Origin: Halomonas sp. SSL-5
Lineage (GTDB): Bacteria > Pseudomonadota > Gammaproteobacteria > Pseudomonadales > Halomonadaceae
Assembly: GCF_030708455.1 (NCBI RefSeq)
Contig: NZ_JAUYWF010000004.1
Span: forward strand, 248,001-312,000
Direction: 5' to 3'
DNA length: 64,000 bases
A program made the position numbers and the translations under genes. This document shows, in pieces, positions 57,002-64,000 of the stretch (its first letter is position 1; each line of letters begins with the position of its first letter). A model generated the notes under the pieces. It ran no database searches. It saw only the letters and a list, made by a program, of their open reading frames with translations, and was not told the origin of the DNA.

Positions 57002-58645
57002 TCACATCTCCACGTTCAGGTGCGTCAGCTCGTCGCGCTCGCCCAGGGTCACGGCGCTGTCGCGCTCGCTGGCCTGGTGGGCCAGCGACAGCTCGTTGCG
57101 GAAGGCGGCATAGACGGTATAGAGCGTCTGGCCGGCTCCCACCGTGTCACCCAGCCGCACCGCCATGTCGACCCCCGCCCCGACCGCCTTGGGCGCCCCG
57201 GCCAGCCTGGCGATGCGCGCCAGCTTGAGGTTGTCGATGCCCACCACCACGCCATCCCGGGGGGCCACCACCGCGAAGCGGTGCGGCGCCAGGGGTGGGT
57301 CCTCCGGGTCGAAGGGCTTCGCCCCCTGGGCCTCGATGATCGAGCGCATCTTGTCCAGGGCGCGCCCGGAATCGAGGATATCCCGGGCGATACCGAAGCC
57401 GTCACCGCCGCGCACGTCGGGGTCGAACTCGAGTATCCGCCCGGCCAGCCGCAACGCCTTCTGGCGCAGGTCCATGGGGGCGTCAGGATGGTTGGTCAGC
57501 ACCTGCATCACGTCGCGGGCCTCGAGCATGGGGCCGATGCCGCGACCGATGGGCTGGCTGCCGTCGGTGATCACCACGTCCAGGGTCAGCCCCATGCGCC
57601 CGGCCACGAATTCGAACAGCTTGCGCAGCTGGCGGGCCTCGGGCATGGAGCGCACCTTGGCATGGGGGCCCACGGGGATATCCAGCAGCAGGTGGGTGGA
57701 GCCGGCGGCGACCTTCTTGGAGAGGATCGAGGCCACCATCTGCCCCGGCGAGTCGATGGAGAGCGGGCGTTCCACCGAGATCAGCACGTCGTCGGCCGGC
57801 GAAAGCTTGCTGGTGCCGCCCCAGGCGAGGCAGCCGCGATGGGTACGTACGATGTCGCCCAGGGCTTCGAATGGCAGGTCGACATTGGCCAGCACTTCCA
57901 TGGTATCGGCGGTCCCCGAGGGCGAGGTGATGGCCCGCGACGAGGTCTTGGGACACAGCAGCCCGTGGGCGGCGACGATGGGTACCACCAGCATCGAGGT
58001 GCGGTTGCCGGGGATGCCGCCGATGCAGTGCTTGTCGACCACCGGATGCTCGTGCCAGTCGAGACGCCGCCCCACCCGGCACATGGCGTCGCTGAGGTAG
58101 AAGATCTCCTCGCGATCCAGCTCGCCCAGGTCGCAGGCCACCACGAAGGCGGTCAGCTCGATCTTCGAGTAGCGCAGCTCGGCGATGTCCTGGATGATCG
58201 CCCGGTAGTCGTCTCGAGTAAGGCGCTCGCCGCGGATCTTGCGATGCAGGGCGGGAATCGAGGCCGGCGGCTCCGCCTGGGAGACGCTCACCGGCCGGCC
58301 CTCGGCAAGCCCCAGCGAGGCGAAGGCATCCTCGGAGAGCCCGAGCTGTTGGCAGTCGACGATGCCGGGGTCGTCGACCACGTTGAGGCTGGCCAGGATG
58401 CGCTGGCCATTGGCGCGCACCTCCACCTTGGAGAGCGCCTGGAACCCCTCGGCACGGTAGAGGTGGCACTCGCGATGCAGGTAGGCCACGTTCTCGCGAT
58501 AGGTATCGATGCCGACGCGCTTGAGTACCAGCGGCGAGAGGGTATCGTCCAGCGGTGCCACCGCGGGGGAGCTCTTCTTCATGGCGACGTCCAGGGAGGC
58601 AGGGCGGCCGGGGGCGACCAGCACGGGTGGGTTGGATGCCTTCAT
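57002..58645 (-). CDS. AMP phosphorylase-like / thymidine phosphorylase family protein
   Basis: A 547-residue nucleoside/nucleotide phosphorylase. The N-terminal roughly 95 residues ([20 protein letters not shown] onward) are the extra beta domain characteristic of archaeal AMP phosphorylases and absent from ordinary thymidine phosphorylase. The core has [40 protein letters not shown] (the K-H-[CS]-x-G-G motif, about residue 198), [20 protein letters not shown] and [20 protein letters not shown]. Known members phosphorolyse AMP to adenine and ribose-1,5-bisphosphate. Start is uncertain: ATG 58645 or ATG 58582, neither with a strong site. First gene of the pair with the PRPP-synthetase-like protein. 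Confidence 0.85.
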   Translation of the reverse strand: MKASNPPVLVAPGRPASLDVAMKKSSPAVAPLDDTLSPLVLKRVGIDTYRENVAYLHRECHLYRAEGFQALSKVEVRANGQRILASLNVVDDPGIVDCQQLGLSEDAFASLGLAEGRPVSVSQAEPPASIPALHRKIRGERLTRDDYRAIIQDIAELRYSKIELTAFVVACDLGELDREEIFYLSDAMCRVGRRLDWHEHPVVDKHCIGGIPGNRTSMLVVPIVAAHGLLCPKTSSRAITSPSGTADTMEVLANVDLPFEALGDIVRTHRGCLAWGGTSKLSPADDVLISVERPLSIDSPGQMVASILSKKVAAGSTHLLLDIPVGPHAKVRSMPEARQLRKLFEFVAGRMGLTLDVVITDGSQPIGRGIGPMLEARDVMQVLTNHPDAPMDLRQKALRLAGRILEFDPDVRGGDGFGIARDILDSGRALDKMRSIIEAQGAKPFDPEDPPLAPHRFAVVAPRDGVVVGIDNLKLARIARLAGAPKAVGAGVDMAVRLGDTVGAGQTLYTVYAAFRNELSLAHQASERDSAVTLGERDELTHLNVEM

Positions 58646-58746
58646 CCTATCAGTCGAGCCGACGGAGCGTCATGGCATCGCGTCGGGGTTAACGCGGACC
58701 AGCGGATCACGCTAGGCTAAGGTCTCCCGACCCTGGAGCTAGCCGA

Positions 58747-59208
58747 GTGCTCGATGCCCACCTGGATCCTGGCCACTTCTGGGCCGTGGCCACCACCCTG
58801 ATCGCCGTGATTCTCTGCGTCCTGCTGCATTACGAGGTCTCGATGCGGCTGTGGCGAGGGCTCGAACGGGCCCACGGCACCCTGCGCCGCCGCTTCCTGA
58901 TGCTCAGCTTCGTGCTGTTCGTCACCCATGTCGCGGAGATCTGGATCTTCGGCATGGGCATGGCCCTGCTCGGCGAGCATCCCCTGGCGGGTCAGCTGGT
59001 GGGCCTCGAGACCGTCAACCTGCTCGACTACATCTACTTCTCGGCCATCACCTACACCACCCTTGGCTACGGCGACCTCTTCCCCAGCGGGCCGATCCGC
59101 TTCATCACCGGCAGCGAGGCGCTGCTGGGGTTCATGCTGATCACCTGGTCGGCCTCGCTCACTTTCCTCGAGATGCAGCGCCACTGGTCGGCCCGCCGCG
59201 AACGCTGA
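58747..59208 (+). CDS. Potassium channel-type ion channel protein
   Basis: A 153-residue inner-membrane protein. It has two N-terminal helices (residues about 11-32 and 49-75) and a pore region near 105-115 whose selectivity filter reads TYTTLGYGDLFPSG (TxGYG type), followed by a final helix LGFMLITWSASLTFLEM. It corresponds to an Ion_trans_2 channel without a cytosolic gating domain; it must form tetramers to conduct K+. GTG start at 58747 after CCTGGAG. Divergent from the phosphorylase gene. In a halophile, K+ flux is central to osmotic balance, but no regulatory partner is visible. Confidence 0.82.
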   Translation: MLDAHLDPGHFWAVATTLIAVILCVLLHYEVSMRLWRGLERAHGTLRRRFLMLSFVLFVTHVAEIWIFGMGMALLGEHPLAGQLVGLETVNLLDYIYFSAITYTTLGYGDLFPSGPIRFITGSEALLGFMLITWSASLTFLEMQRHWSARRER

Positions 59209-59278
59209 GCCGGGCCCGTGCCGTCGCCGCCGCGGCGGTGTAGGCTCTGCCTGATCATGTCCGGACAAGGAGAGAGGG

Positions 59279-60211
59279 ATGCGTTTCGCGATCATGGGCA
59301 GCGGCGGTGTGGGCGGCTACTTCGGCGCGCGCCTGGCCGAGGCCGGCCACGAGGTCACCTTCATCGCCCGCGGCGAGCACCTGGCGGTCATGCGCCGCGA
59401 CGGGCTCGAGGTATCGAGCATCGAGGGGGACCTGCACCTGGCCAGGGTGAACGCCACCGACGACCCGGCTCAGGTGGGCGCGGTGGACGCCATCCTGGTG
59501 GCGGTCAAGGCGTGGCAGGTCCTGGAGGCCGCCGAGGCGATCCGTCCCCTGGTGGGGCCGGAGACCCTGGTGGTGCCGCTGGAGAACGGCGTCGAGGCCG
59601 CCGACATCCTCGCCGAGGCACTCGGCGAGGCGCACGTGCTGGAGGGGCTGTGCGGGATCCTGGCCTGGAAGGCCGCGCCGGGACACATCAAGCATGCCGG
59701 GGTCGCCCCCTTCGTGCGCTTCGGTGAGCGGGACAACCATCCGAGCGAGCGCGGTGCGCGCCTCAAGGCCGCCTTCGACGCCGCCCATGGCGTCACTGCC
59801 GAGATCCCAGATGATATCCAGGCCGCGGTGTGGGGCAAGTTCCTGTTCATCTGCGCCATGAGCGGCATCGGCGCCATCACCCGCGCCCCCATCGGCGTCA
59901 CCCGCCGCCTGCCCGAGACCCGCGAGATGATCGAGGGGGTCCTGGCCGAGATCGCGGCGGTGGCCCGGGCGCGAGGCGTCGCGCTTGCCGCGGACGCCGA
60001 GGCCCGCGCGCTGCGCTTCATCGACGCCCTGCCCGAGGCCAGCACCGCCTCCATGCAGCGCGACATCATGGGCGGCCACCCCTCGGAGCTCGAATCCCAG
60101 AACGGCGCCGTGGTGCGCCTGGGCCGCGAGGCCGGCGTCGCTACCCCGATCAACGCCATGATCCACGCCGCCCTGCTGCCCCAGGAGCGCAAGGCGCGGG
60201 GGGAAGGGTGA
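59279..60211 (+). CDS. panE: 2-dehydropantoate 2-reductase
   Basis: NADPH-dependent reduction of ketopantoate to pantoate (coenzyme A synthesis). The 310-residue product has the nucleotide loop RFAIMGSGGVGGYFGARLAE (residues 2-21), the catalytic Lys in AAVWGKFLFICAMSGIGAIT (near residue 184) and the ApbA signature ASMQRDIMGGHPSELESQNG (about 258-277) with the substrate-binding Ser, Asn and Glu. Family members with this form sometimes act on other 2-oxo acids, so the assignment is to family rather than proven substrate. A good AGGAGAG site precedes the ATG. Confidence 0.88.
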   Translation: MRFAIMGSGGVGGYFGARLAEAGHEVTFIARGEHLAVMRRDGLEVSSIEGDLHLARVNATDDPAQVGAVDAILVAVKAWQVLEAAEAIRPLVGPETLVVPLENGVEAADILAEALGEAHVLEGLCGILAWKAAPGHIKHAGVAPFVRFGERDNHPSERGARLKAAFDAAHGVTAEIPDDIQAAVWGKFLFICAMSGIGAITRAPIGVTRRLPETREMIEGVLAEIAAVARARGVALAADAEARALRFIDALPEASTASMQRDIMGGHPSELESQNGAVVRLGREAGVATPINAMIHAALLPQERKARGEG

Positions 60212-60334
60212 CGCGCGGCGGGCCCGTCCCCTCGCCTCGGGTCCGCCTCGAGCGGCCCGGGCAACGCGACGCCGACACCCCGCTGATCCGCGAGCGGATG
60301 GCGGGCGATCGCTGACGACGAGGAGCACGACACC

Positions 60335-60820
60335 ATGTGGCACCAGCAGGAGATCCGCCTCCCCGCCCTGTCGCGGGGCTTCCACCTGATCACCGAGCGC
60401 GTCGTCGAGGGTGTGCCGGCACTGGCCCGCTGCCGGGTAGGCCTCCTGCACCTGCAGCTCATGCACACCTCGGCCTCGCTGACCCTCAACGAGAACGCCG
60501 ACCCCGACGTGCGCCACGACCTGGATGCCTTCCTGCGCCGGCTGGTACCCGGCGACCTCCCCTACTTCCGCCACACCTTGGAGGGACCCGACGACATGCC
60601 GGCCCATGTCATCGCCAGCCTGCTGGGCACCCAGCTGACCCTGGCGGTACGCGACGGCCGCCTGGCGATGGGCACCTGGCAGGGCCTCTGGCTCGGCGAG
60701 CACCGTGATCATGGCGGGCCACGGCGGCTGGTCGCCACCCTACAACGGCGAAGGGTAAGGCAACCGACTCAGGGCAGGCGTCCCTGCCGCGCCAGGCGCC
60801 GCCTGACCCAGGCATCGTAG
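60335..60820 (+). CDS. yjbQ: YjbQ (UPF0047) family protein with apparent frameshift at the 3' end
   Basis: A member of the YjbQ/UPF0047 family, which has weak thiamine phosphate synthase activity. Residues 1-137 align with E. coli YjbQ: LPALSRGFHLITERVVEGVP, LMHTSASLTLNENADPDVRH, DDMPAHVIASLLGTQLTLAV and GTWQGLWLGEHRDHGGPRRL. The family ends VATLQGE-stop. Here the frame reads VATLQRRRVRQPTQ and runs to 60820. Dropping one base near 60746 would give VATLQGEG and a stop at 60756-60758. The extension overlaps the converging DUF393 gene by 52 bases, so a sequencing error or a recent insertion is likely; the true end is probably about 60758. Confidence 0.85.
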   Translation: MWHQQEIRLPALSRGFHLITERVVEGVPALARCRVGLLHLQLMHTSASLTLNENADPDVRHDLDAFLRRLVPGDLPYFRHTLEGPDDMPAHVIASLLGTQLTLAVRDGRLAMGTWQGLWLGEHRDHGGPRRLVATLQRRRVRQPTQGRRPCRARRRLTQAS

Positions 60821-61140
60821 AGCCGGCGCAGCAGCGGCTTCAGCCCCGGCAGGCCGATCAGCGAAGCCAGCGGCTTGAGGCGCGGCACCCGGCGCATCAG
60901 CAGGATATAGGCGTCGATGCCCTCCACGATGCACCCGCCCTCCTCTTCCACATGCAGCGAGAGCAGCGCCGCCTGAGGGTCCACGCCCTTCTCGCGCAGC
61001 ATCGCCTGATGCTCGGTCACATCGCACCACGCCACCCGGTCGCCGGCCTCACCCGCCCAGCGCTCGTAGCGGACGCGATCCTTGCGGCAGCCGGGGCAGA
61101 TGCCGTCGTAGTAGACCTTGAGCGGTGGCAGTTCGGACAT
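60769..61140 (-). CDS. DCC family (DUF393) thiol-disulfide oxidoreductase-like protein
   Basis: A 123-residue thioredoxin-related protein. The family motif is at the N-terminus: LKVYYDGICPGCRKDRVRYE (DGxCPxC, residues 6-25), a redox-active C-x-x-C. Then AWCDVTEHQAMLREKG and HVEEEGGCIVEGIDAYILLM (extra Cys near residue 72), ending in a basic helix LYDAWVRRRLARQGRLP. The ATG at 61140 is chosen because GGAG lies seven bases before it; the ATG at 61146 would be too close. Partner or substrate unknown. Convergent with yjbQ. Confidence 0.87.
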   Translation of the reverse strand: MSELPPLKVYYDGICPGCRKDRVRYERWAGEAGDRVAWCDVTEHQAMLREKGVDPQAALLSLHVEEEGGCIVEGIDAYILLMRRVPRLKPLASLIGLPGLKPLLRRLYDAWVRRRLARQGRLP

Positions 61141-61585
61141 CGGCATTCTCCTGGCTCACCTGTATCAAGGGCCCCCCCCCGTTCGGCCATGGGGTTAACC
61201 GAACGCGGGCAAGCCTCGGTGTGATATGCCACCCGTAGGCGGGATCGTCGAACATCGTAACGCAGCGTGGGTCACCGGCGGGAACGTCGGCGCATGTCGG
61301 GCCGGTATCGGCCATCAGATCGAACACCAGCTCGATTTCTGCCGGCCCCTCGGCATCGGAAAAGATCCTGGCAAACAGCACCTGGAGCTCCTCCGCCTGG
61401 CGCTTCGCACTCCGACAGCGGTATGAAACCTTCCTCTCTGGGTAGGCTGTAGACAGGTCAACCTATGGGAAAATCCCCCCGACGCAGCAGGCAGCATTGG
61501 CTGCTTCCGGCCAGAAGCGGACTTTTCGTATATTCTGATGTAACGATGAAGCTCAGCAGCGGCGGTCGCGCACGGAGCTATGATT
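61141..61585 (-). pseudogene. 445-base gap with a possible degenerate short reading frame and a nine-C homopolymer
   Basis: No intact gene is supported. On the minus strand a protein-like frame runs from about 61437 to 61170 (KRQAEELQVLFARIFSDAEG ... CVTMFDDPAYGWHITPRL) without an ATG; only a GTG at 61381 could start it. It then reaches a run of nine C (61172-61180 on the + strand). One base fewer in that run would give a stop right there, a few bases before the DUF393 ribosome site. So this may be a small decayed or frame-disrupted gene upstream of DUF393. Near the left cassette edge there is also a small hairpin GCAGC-ATTG-GCTGC (about 61488-61501). Confidence 0.3.
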
Positions 61586-62224
61586 TCACGAGGAACCAGT
61601 ATCACGGCCGCCGTCTGCTGTAGCGTTTGGTTCGGCCGGAACCTCGCCCTTTGCAAGCTTGTCCGCGATCCGTCCGATGTCTAGGATCAGATCGCGAAGT
61701 TCGTCGAAGGTCAGATTTGTCCCATCGGTATATAACCCGTCGTTCTTGATCCAGACCGCGTGGAGTTGCTCCGCTGGTAGCGCCTCAGGATTTGAATGCC
61801 TGCACTTGTTGTAGATCTGGTTGAGCCGCTCATACGGACTCCCATCGCCTTGGGTGAATAATTGGATTCCAAGGGCCTTCCGGACCAAGTCGAGCGACTG
61901 GTACAACATCCCGACGGAGGACTCGAAACGCCGAAGACAGCGGAAGTAGAGGGAGATGCTGCGGGTGCCACCTACGATATCCGTGAGAAGTTCACACGCC
62001 TCCTCGTAATCCACTACGGCCCCTTCCGCCCGCCTGATCAAGGCGAATGCCAACGCGGCCTTTTCCTTCGATAAAGGGATGCGGAAGTTCCAGTTGAGGA
62101 CGAAAGAATTCAGCCACGACGCGCAGTCCGAGAGTTCTGGAGCCACCGGTACCGCTCGGCACTCGGTCAACTGGGGCAGGTCTTGGGCTACGAAGTTGTC
62201 CAGGGCGAACATCGACAGCGGCAT
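61586..62224 (-). CDS. Unrecognised protein of the lower-GC cassette, first of two
   Basis: A 212-residue soluble protein, visibly lower in GC than all neighbours. The start at 62224 (MPLSMFALDNFV) is chosen over a GTG at 62230 for its GGGAGGG site eight bases upstream. Predicted mainly helical. Features are four Cys residues, a YNKCRHSNPEALP stretch (Arg142-His143) and the ending HAVWIKNDGLYTD, LTFDELRDLILDIGRIADKL. An R-H pair in a helical protein of this size recalls HEPN-like or conserved hypothetical families, but I cannot place it firmly. It lies 36 bases downstream of the second gene of the cassette on the same strand, so the two are probably cotranscribed. Confidence 0.7.
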   Translation of the reverse strand: MPLSMFALDNFVAQDLPQLTECRAVPVAPELSDCASWLNSFVLNWNFRIPLSKEKAALAFALIRRAEGAVVDYEEACELLTDIVGGTRSISLYFRCLRRFESSVGMLYQSLDLVRKALGIQLFTQGDGSPYERLNQIYNKCRHSNPEALPAEQLHAVWIKNDGLYTDGTNLTFDELRDLILDIGRIADKLAKGEVPAEPNATADGGRDTGSS

Positions 62225-62260
62225 GCCCACTACCCTCCCCCTTCTGCGGCCGAACAGGTA

Positions 62261-63112
62261 TTATGTTTTTCCATGACCATAAGGCAATGCTGGTTTTGCA
62301 GGAACCTCCGAAGTAATTTCATCAGCATCGCAGTCACTCGTAAGCATGTTGACATTCACTTCAACATCAGGCTGAACAGTTTGGAGCTTGCCATCATCTG
62401 GCGACAAAGCGTCAAAGATTTCGTGCCCTATCTGTAGCTGCCCTACAAAAACTGTCGTTACAATGGCCAAGTTGCCCATGACTTGCCAGAATCGCTTTCC
62501 GAGGTCTGTTTCGCGTGTTCGAATCCAAACCTGCGGGTTTCTTGCAACCGCACCAGTAAGCCTTTCTACTTCTGCCTCTAGCGGTCTGCCCCCTCGAATC
62601 TTGTACTCCTCTACTGCATTCTTCACCAAAACTAGGTGCTCGAAAATGAAGTCTCGTAAATCTGGGGGTAGTTCATCTTCTTTAAGGTCTCCGATTAGAT
62701 CGTTGATATCATTCAGCATGTTTTTCAATGAAGCTGGATCAACGACCCTTTCTGGACGATTTCGCCCCAAAACATCACCGCACACTTCAAGCCCGAATAT
62801 CGTTTCTGCATTGAACCTTTCAATGAACTGTTTCCACTGAACTTGGAGGTTCAAGATCCCAAATGATGTCTCGACACTCGGAAGCCACTTCAAGTGAAGC
62901 TGATGGTTGATGTTGTCGACCTGCTCGATTTCAGCCTTGATAGCACCGGGCAGGGCCATGACATGGCCAACGCGTGAAAGAAGGAGGCTTTTGTCATCCT
63001 TCGGTACATCCAAGATAGCAGCCCAGGCGTCAAAAGCTTGCTGGTCCTTTTTCTGCTTCTGGCCGTCCTGTATGAGTTTGAGCAGGCGACTCGCTGGATT
63101 ATTGGCACTCAT
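62261..63112 (-). CDS. Unrecognised protein of the lower-GC cassette, with C-terminal membrane helix
   Basis: A 283-residue protein. ATG at 63112, no strong ribosome site. GC content is clearly lower than in the rest of the window and codon choice is mixed, indicating transfer. The N-terminal 200 residues are hydrophilic and mostly helical (LLKLIQDGQKQKKDQQAFDA, INDLIGDLKEDELPPDLRDF, HLVLVKNAVEEYKIRGGRPL). Near residue 225-245 a hydrophobic stretch (VMGNLAIVTTVFVGQLQIG) may be a membrane helix or buried segment, followed by a short acidic tail. It is the upstream gene of the pair. No family recognised and no enzyme motif seen; a role in defence or stress is only a possibility. Confidence 0.7.
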   Translation of the reverse strand: MSANNPASRLLKLIQDGQKQKKDQQAFDAWAAILDVPKDDKSLLLSRVGHVMALPGAIKAEIEQVDNINHQLHLKWLPSVETSFGILNLQVQWKQFIERFNAETIFGLEVCGDVLGRNRPERVVDPASLKNMLNDINDLIGDLKEDELPPDLRDFIFEHLVLVKNAVEEYKIRGGRPLEAEVERLTGAVARNPQVWIRTRETDLGKRFWQVMGNLAIVTTVFVGQLQIGHEIFDALSPDDGKLQTVQPDVEVNVNMLTSDCDADEITSEVPAKPALPYGHGKT

Positions 63113-63654
63113 ATCGTTTCACTTTTTCAAAAAAACATAACTATTAAAAACCGATGAAAGAGCATTCCGCATTTTCCCCATGTCCGCTTAGGGTCGAAAA
63201 CGGCTATCCAATTGCGCTGCAAGTAGCGCTCCCACGAAAGCCGCTGCAGCGAGAAGGGCTGGCTGTATTTGCCGATCACGGTGGTTGGCTGCGGCATTCC
63301 ATCTGCCCTTTTGCATGGCCGGACATGGGTTCCATCGTAGATGTAATTTCCTAATATTTCTCGGATAACTGTGTATTTTCTTCGCAAATGTAAGCGATAA
63401 CTTACATTCTGTAGGCTATTTCCACTGTCCTCCGTCGTCATTGACGACAAGGGGTGGCCACGTTCGCCGTTGATGCCATTGTCGGCACCGCGGCCTCACA
63501 AGGGCGCGGGGCCGAGGGCGGGGTAGGTAGCATCGCTGCCCGATGGAGACACTGCATACCGGCGATAGCCTATGCCCGATTCCCTATCGGCGGTCGATTG
63601 CGCCACACTGTCGCTCTACGACTTCCAAGAGAACGCCACGCAAAGGAGAGAGAT
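63113..63654. other. AT-rich, gene-poor gap between the cassette and the DJ-1/PfpI gene
   Basis: 542 bases. The part to about 63450 is AT-rich and contains a minus-strand open frame (63127-63450, 107 codons, ending KCGMLFHRFLIVMFF) that has protein-like patches but no ribosome site or recognisable motif; I do not call it a gene. From about 63450 the base composition returns to the GC-rich chromosomal norm. A strong ribosome site AAAGGAGAGAG (63641-63651) ends the gap. I see no tRNA, integrase, inverted repeats or obvious attachment site. Confidence 0.5.
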
Positions 63655-64000
63655 ATGAGTCAGCGCATCCTGATGGTCCTTACCTCCCACGACCGCCTGG
63701 GCGATACCGGCGAGCCTACCGGCTTCTGGCTGGAGGAGCTGGCGGCGCCCTACTATGCCTGCCGCGACGCCGGTGCCGAGGTGGTGCTGGCCTCGCCCGC
63801 CGGTGGCCAGCCGCCGCTGGACCCCAAGAGCGACGCCGAGGAGAGCCAGACCGAGGCCACCCGCCGCTTCAAGCAGGACCCGCAGGCCCAGCAGCAGCTG
63901 GCCACCACCCGTCGCCTCGACGAGGTGAGCGCCGACGACTTCGATGCCATCTTCTATCCCGGCGGCCACGGGCCGCTGTGGGACCTGGTGGACAATCCCG
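63655..64000 (+). CDS. DJ-1/PfpI family protein (type 1 glutamine amidotransferase-like), 3' end outside window
   Basis: The first 115 residues of a DJ-1/PfpI superfamily protein. It opens SQRILMVLTSHDRLGDTGEP then TGFWLEELAAPYYACRDAGA with the conserved Glu of the superfamily, EVVLASPAGGQPPLDPKSDA, and near the edge DFDAIFYPGGHGPLWDLVDN. The nucleophilic Cys would lie just beyond the window. The TGFWLEE start is typical of the Hsp31-like glyoxalase III/chaperone subgroup. ATG 63655 follows AAAGGAGAG. Confidence 0.88.
   Translation, partial: MSQRILMVLTSHDRLGDTGEPTGFWLEELAAPYYACRDAGAEVVLASPAGGQPPLDPKSDAEESQTEATRRFKQDPQAQQQLATTRRLDEVSADDFDAIFYPGGHGPLWDLVDNP

Noticed and set aside
56867..58720. 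A 617-codon + strand frame under the phosphorylase gene
   Set aside because: Antisense shadow; the minus-strand frame shows full phosphorylase motifs.
63127..63450. A 107-codon minus-strand frame right of the cassette
   Set aside because: It has no ribosome site and no recognisable motif, and AT-rich DNA of this length can stay open by chance; mentioned only as a possible remnant.

Overview
The window is chromosomal DNA from a high-GC gammaproteobacterium, most likely a member of the Halomonadaceae (Halomonas or a close relative). This rests on the very GC-rich codon use, the Pseudomonas/E. coli-like gene order icd-rluE-nudJ-mnmA-hflD-purB-roxA, and the set of osmolyte, proline and GABA genes. 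No phage, transposon, rRNA or CRISPR array is visible. Almost everything is ordinary core or near-core chromosome. The one clear accessory patch is a lower-GC two-gene cassette near the right end.

Layout. 1-8.1 kb: the 5' part of monomeric isocitrate dehydrogenase reads leftward. Opposite it runs a tightly coupled block for RNA modification and purines (rluE, nudJ, mnmA, hflD, purB, roxA, a GNAT acetyltransferase). 8.4-14 kb: isocitrate lyase, a SlyB-like lipoprotein, a small membrane protein, SlyD, an MFS exporter and an NlpC/P60 lipoprotein, separated by strong terminators. 14-19.5 kb: a large DUF1266-type protein divergent from gabD-gabT (GABA to succinate). 19.5-22.5 kb: a hairpin-rich intergenic element, an unknown gene, and a SorAB-type sulfite dehydrogenase pair. 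22.5-29.2 kb, leftward: alcohol dehydrogenase, DUF2797, YeaC, rhomboid protease, metallophosphatase, NAD kinase, a DMT transporter and a Pmp3-tailed protein. 29.3-38.4 kb: a CBS-domain protein, tRNA-Gly(CCC), an AraC regulator next to putP-putA (proline uptake and oxidation), and OmpW under an FNR/Anr-like promoter. 38.4-43.4 kb: small conserved genes, a retropepsin-like protein next to RimK, and a SanA-like protein.

43.4-49.7 kb is a complete leftward SUF iron-sulfur operon (regulator-sufB-C-D-S-sufT). It has a recognisable IscR-type operator over its promoter and a Fur-like site further upstream. 49.7-56 kb: YjdM, an NDUFA9-like SDR, a histone-deacetylase-fold hydrolase, a VIT/CCC1 metal transporter, a metal permease and an M42 peptidase. 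56-60.8 kb: an unusual pair of AMP-phosphorylase-like and PRPP-synthetase-like genes, a potassium-channel-like protein, a ketopantoate reductase and a YjbQ homologue with an apparent 3' frameshift. 60.8-64 kb: a DCC-family protein, the lower-GC cassette of two unrecognised genes, an AT-rich gene-poor stretch, and the start of a DJ-1/PfpI protein running off the end.

Metabolically, isocitrate dehydrogenase and isocitrate lyase are the two branches at isocitrate. gabDT and putAP feed GABA and proline carbon into the same cycle, which fits a salt-adapted heterotroph that both accumulates and consumes such solutes. The best candidates for undescribed biology are the cassette at 61.6-63.1 kb, the AMP phosphorylase/PRPP synthetase pair at 56.1-58.6 kb, the tandem DUF1266 protein at 14.0-16.5 kb and the folded intergenic element at 19.5-19.85 kb.
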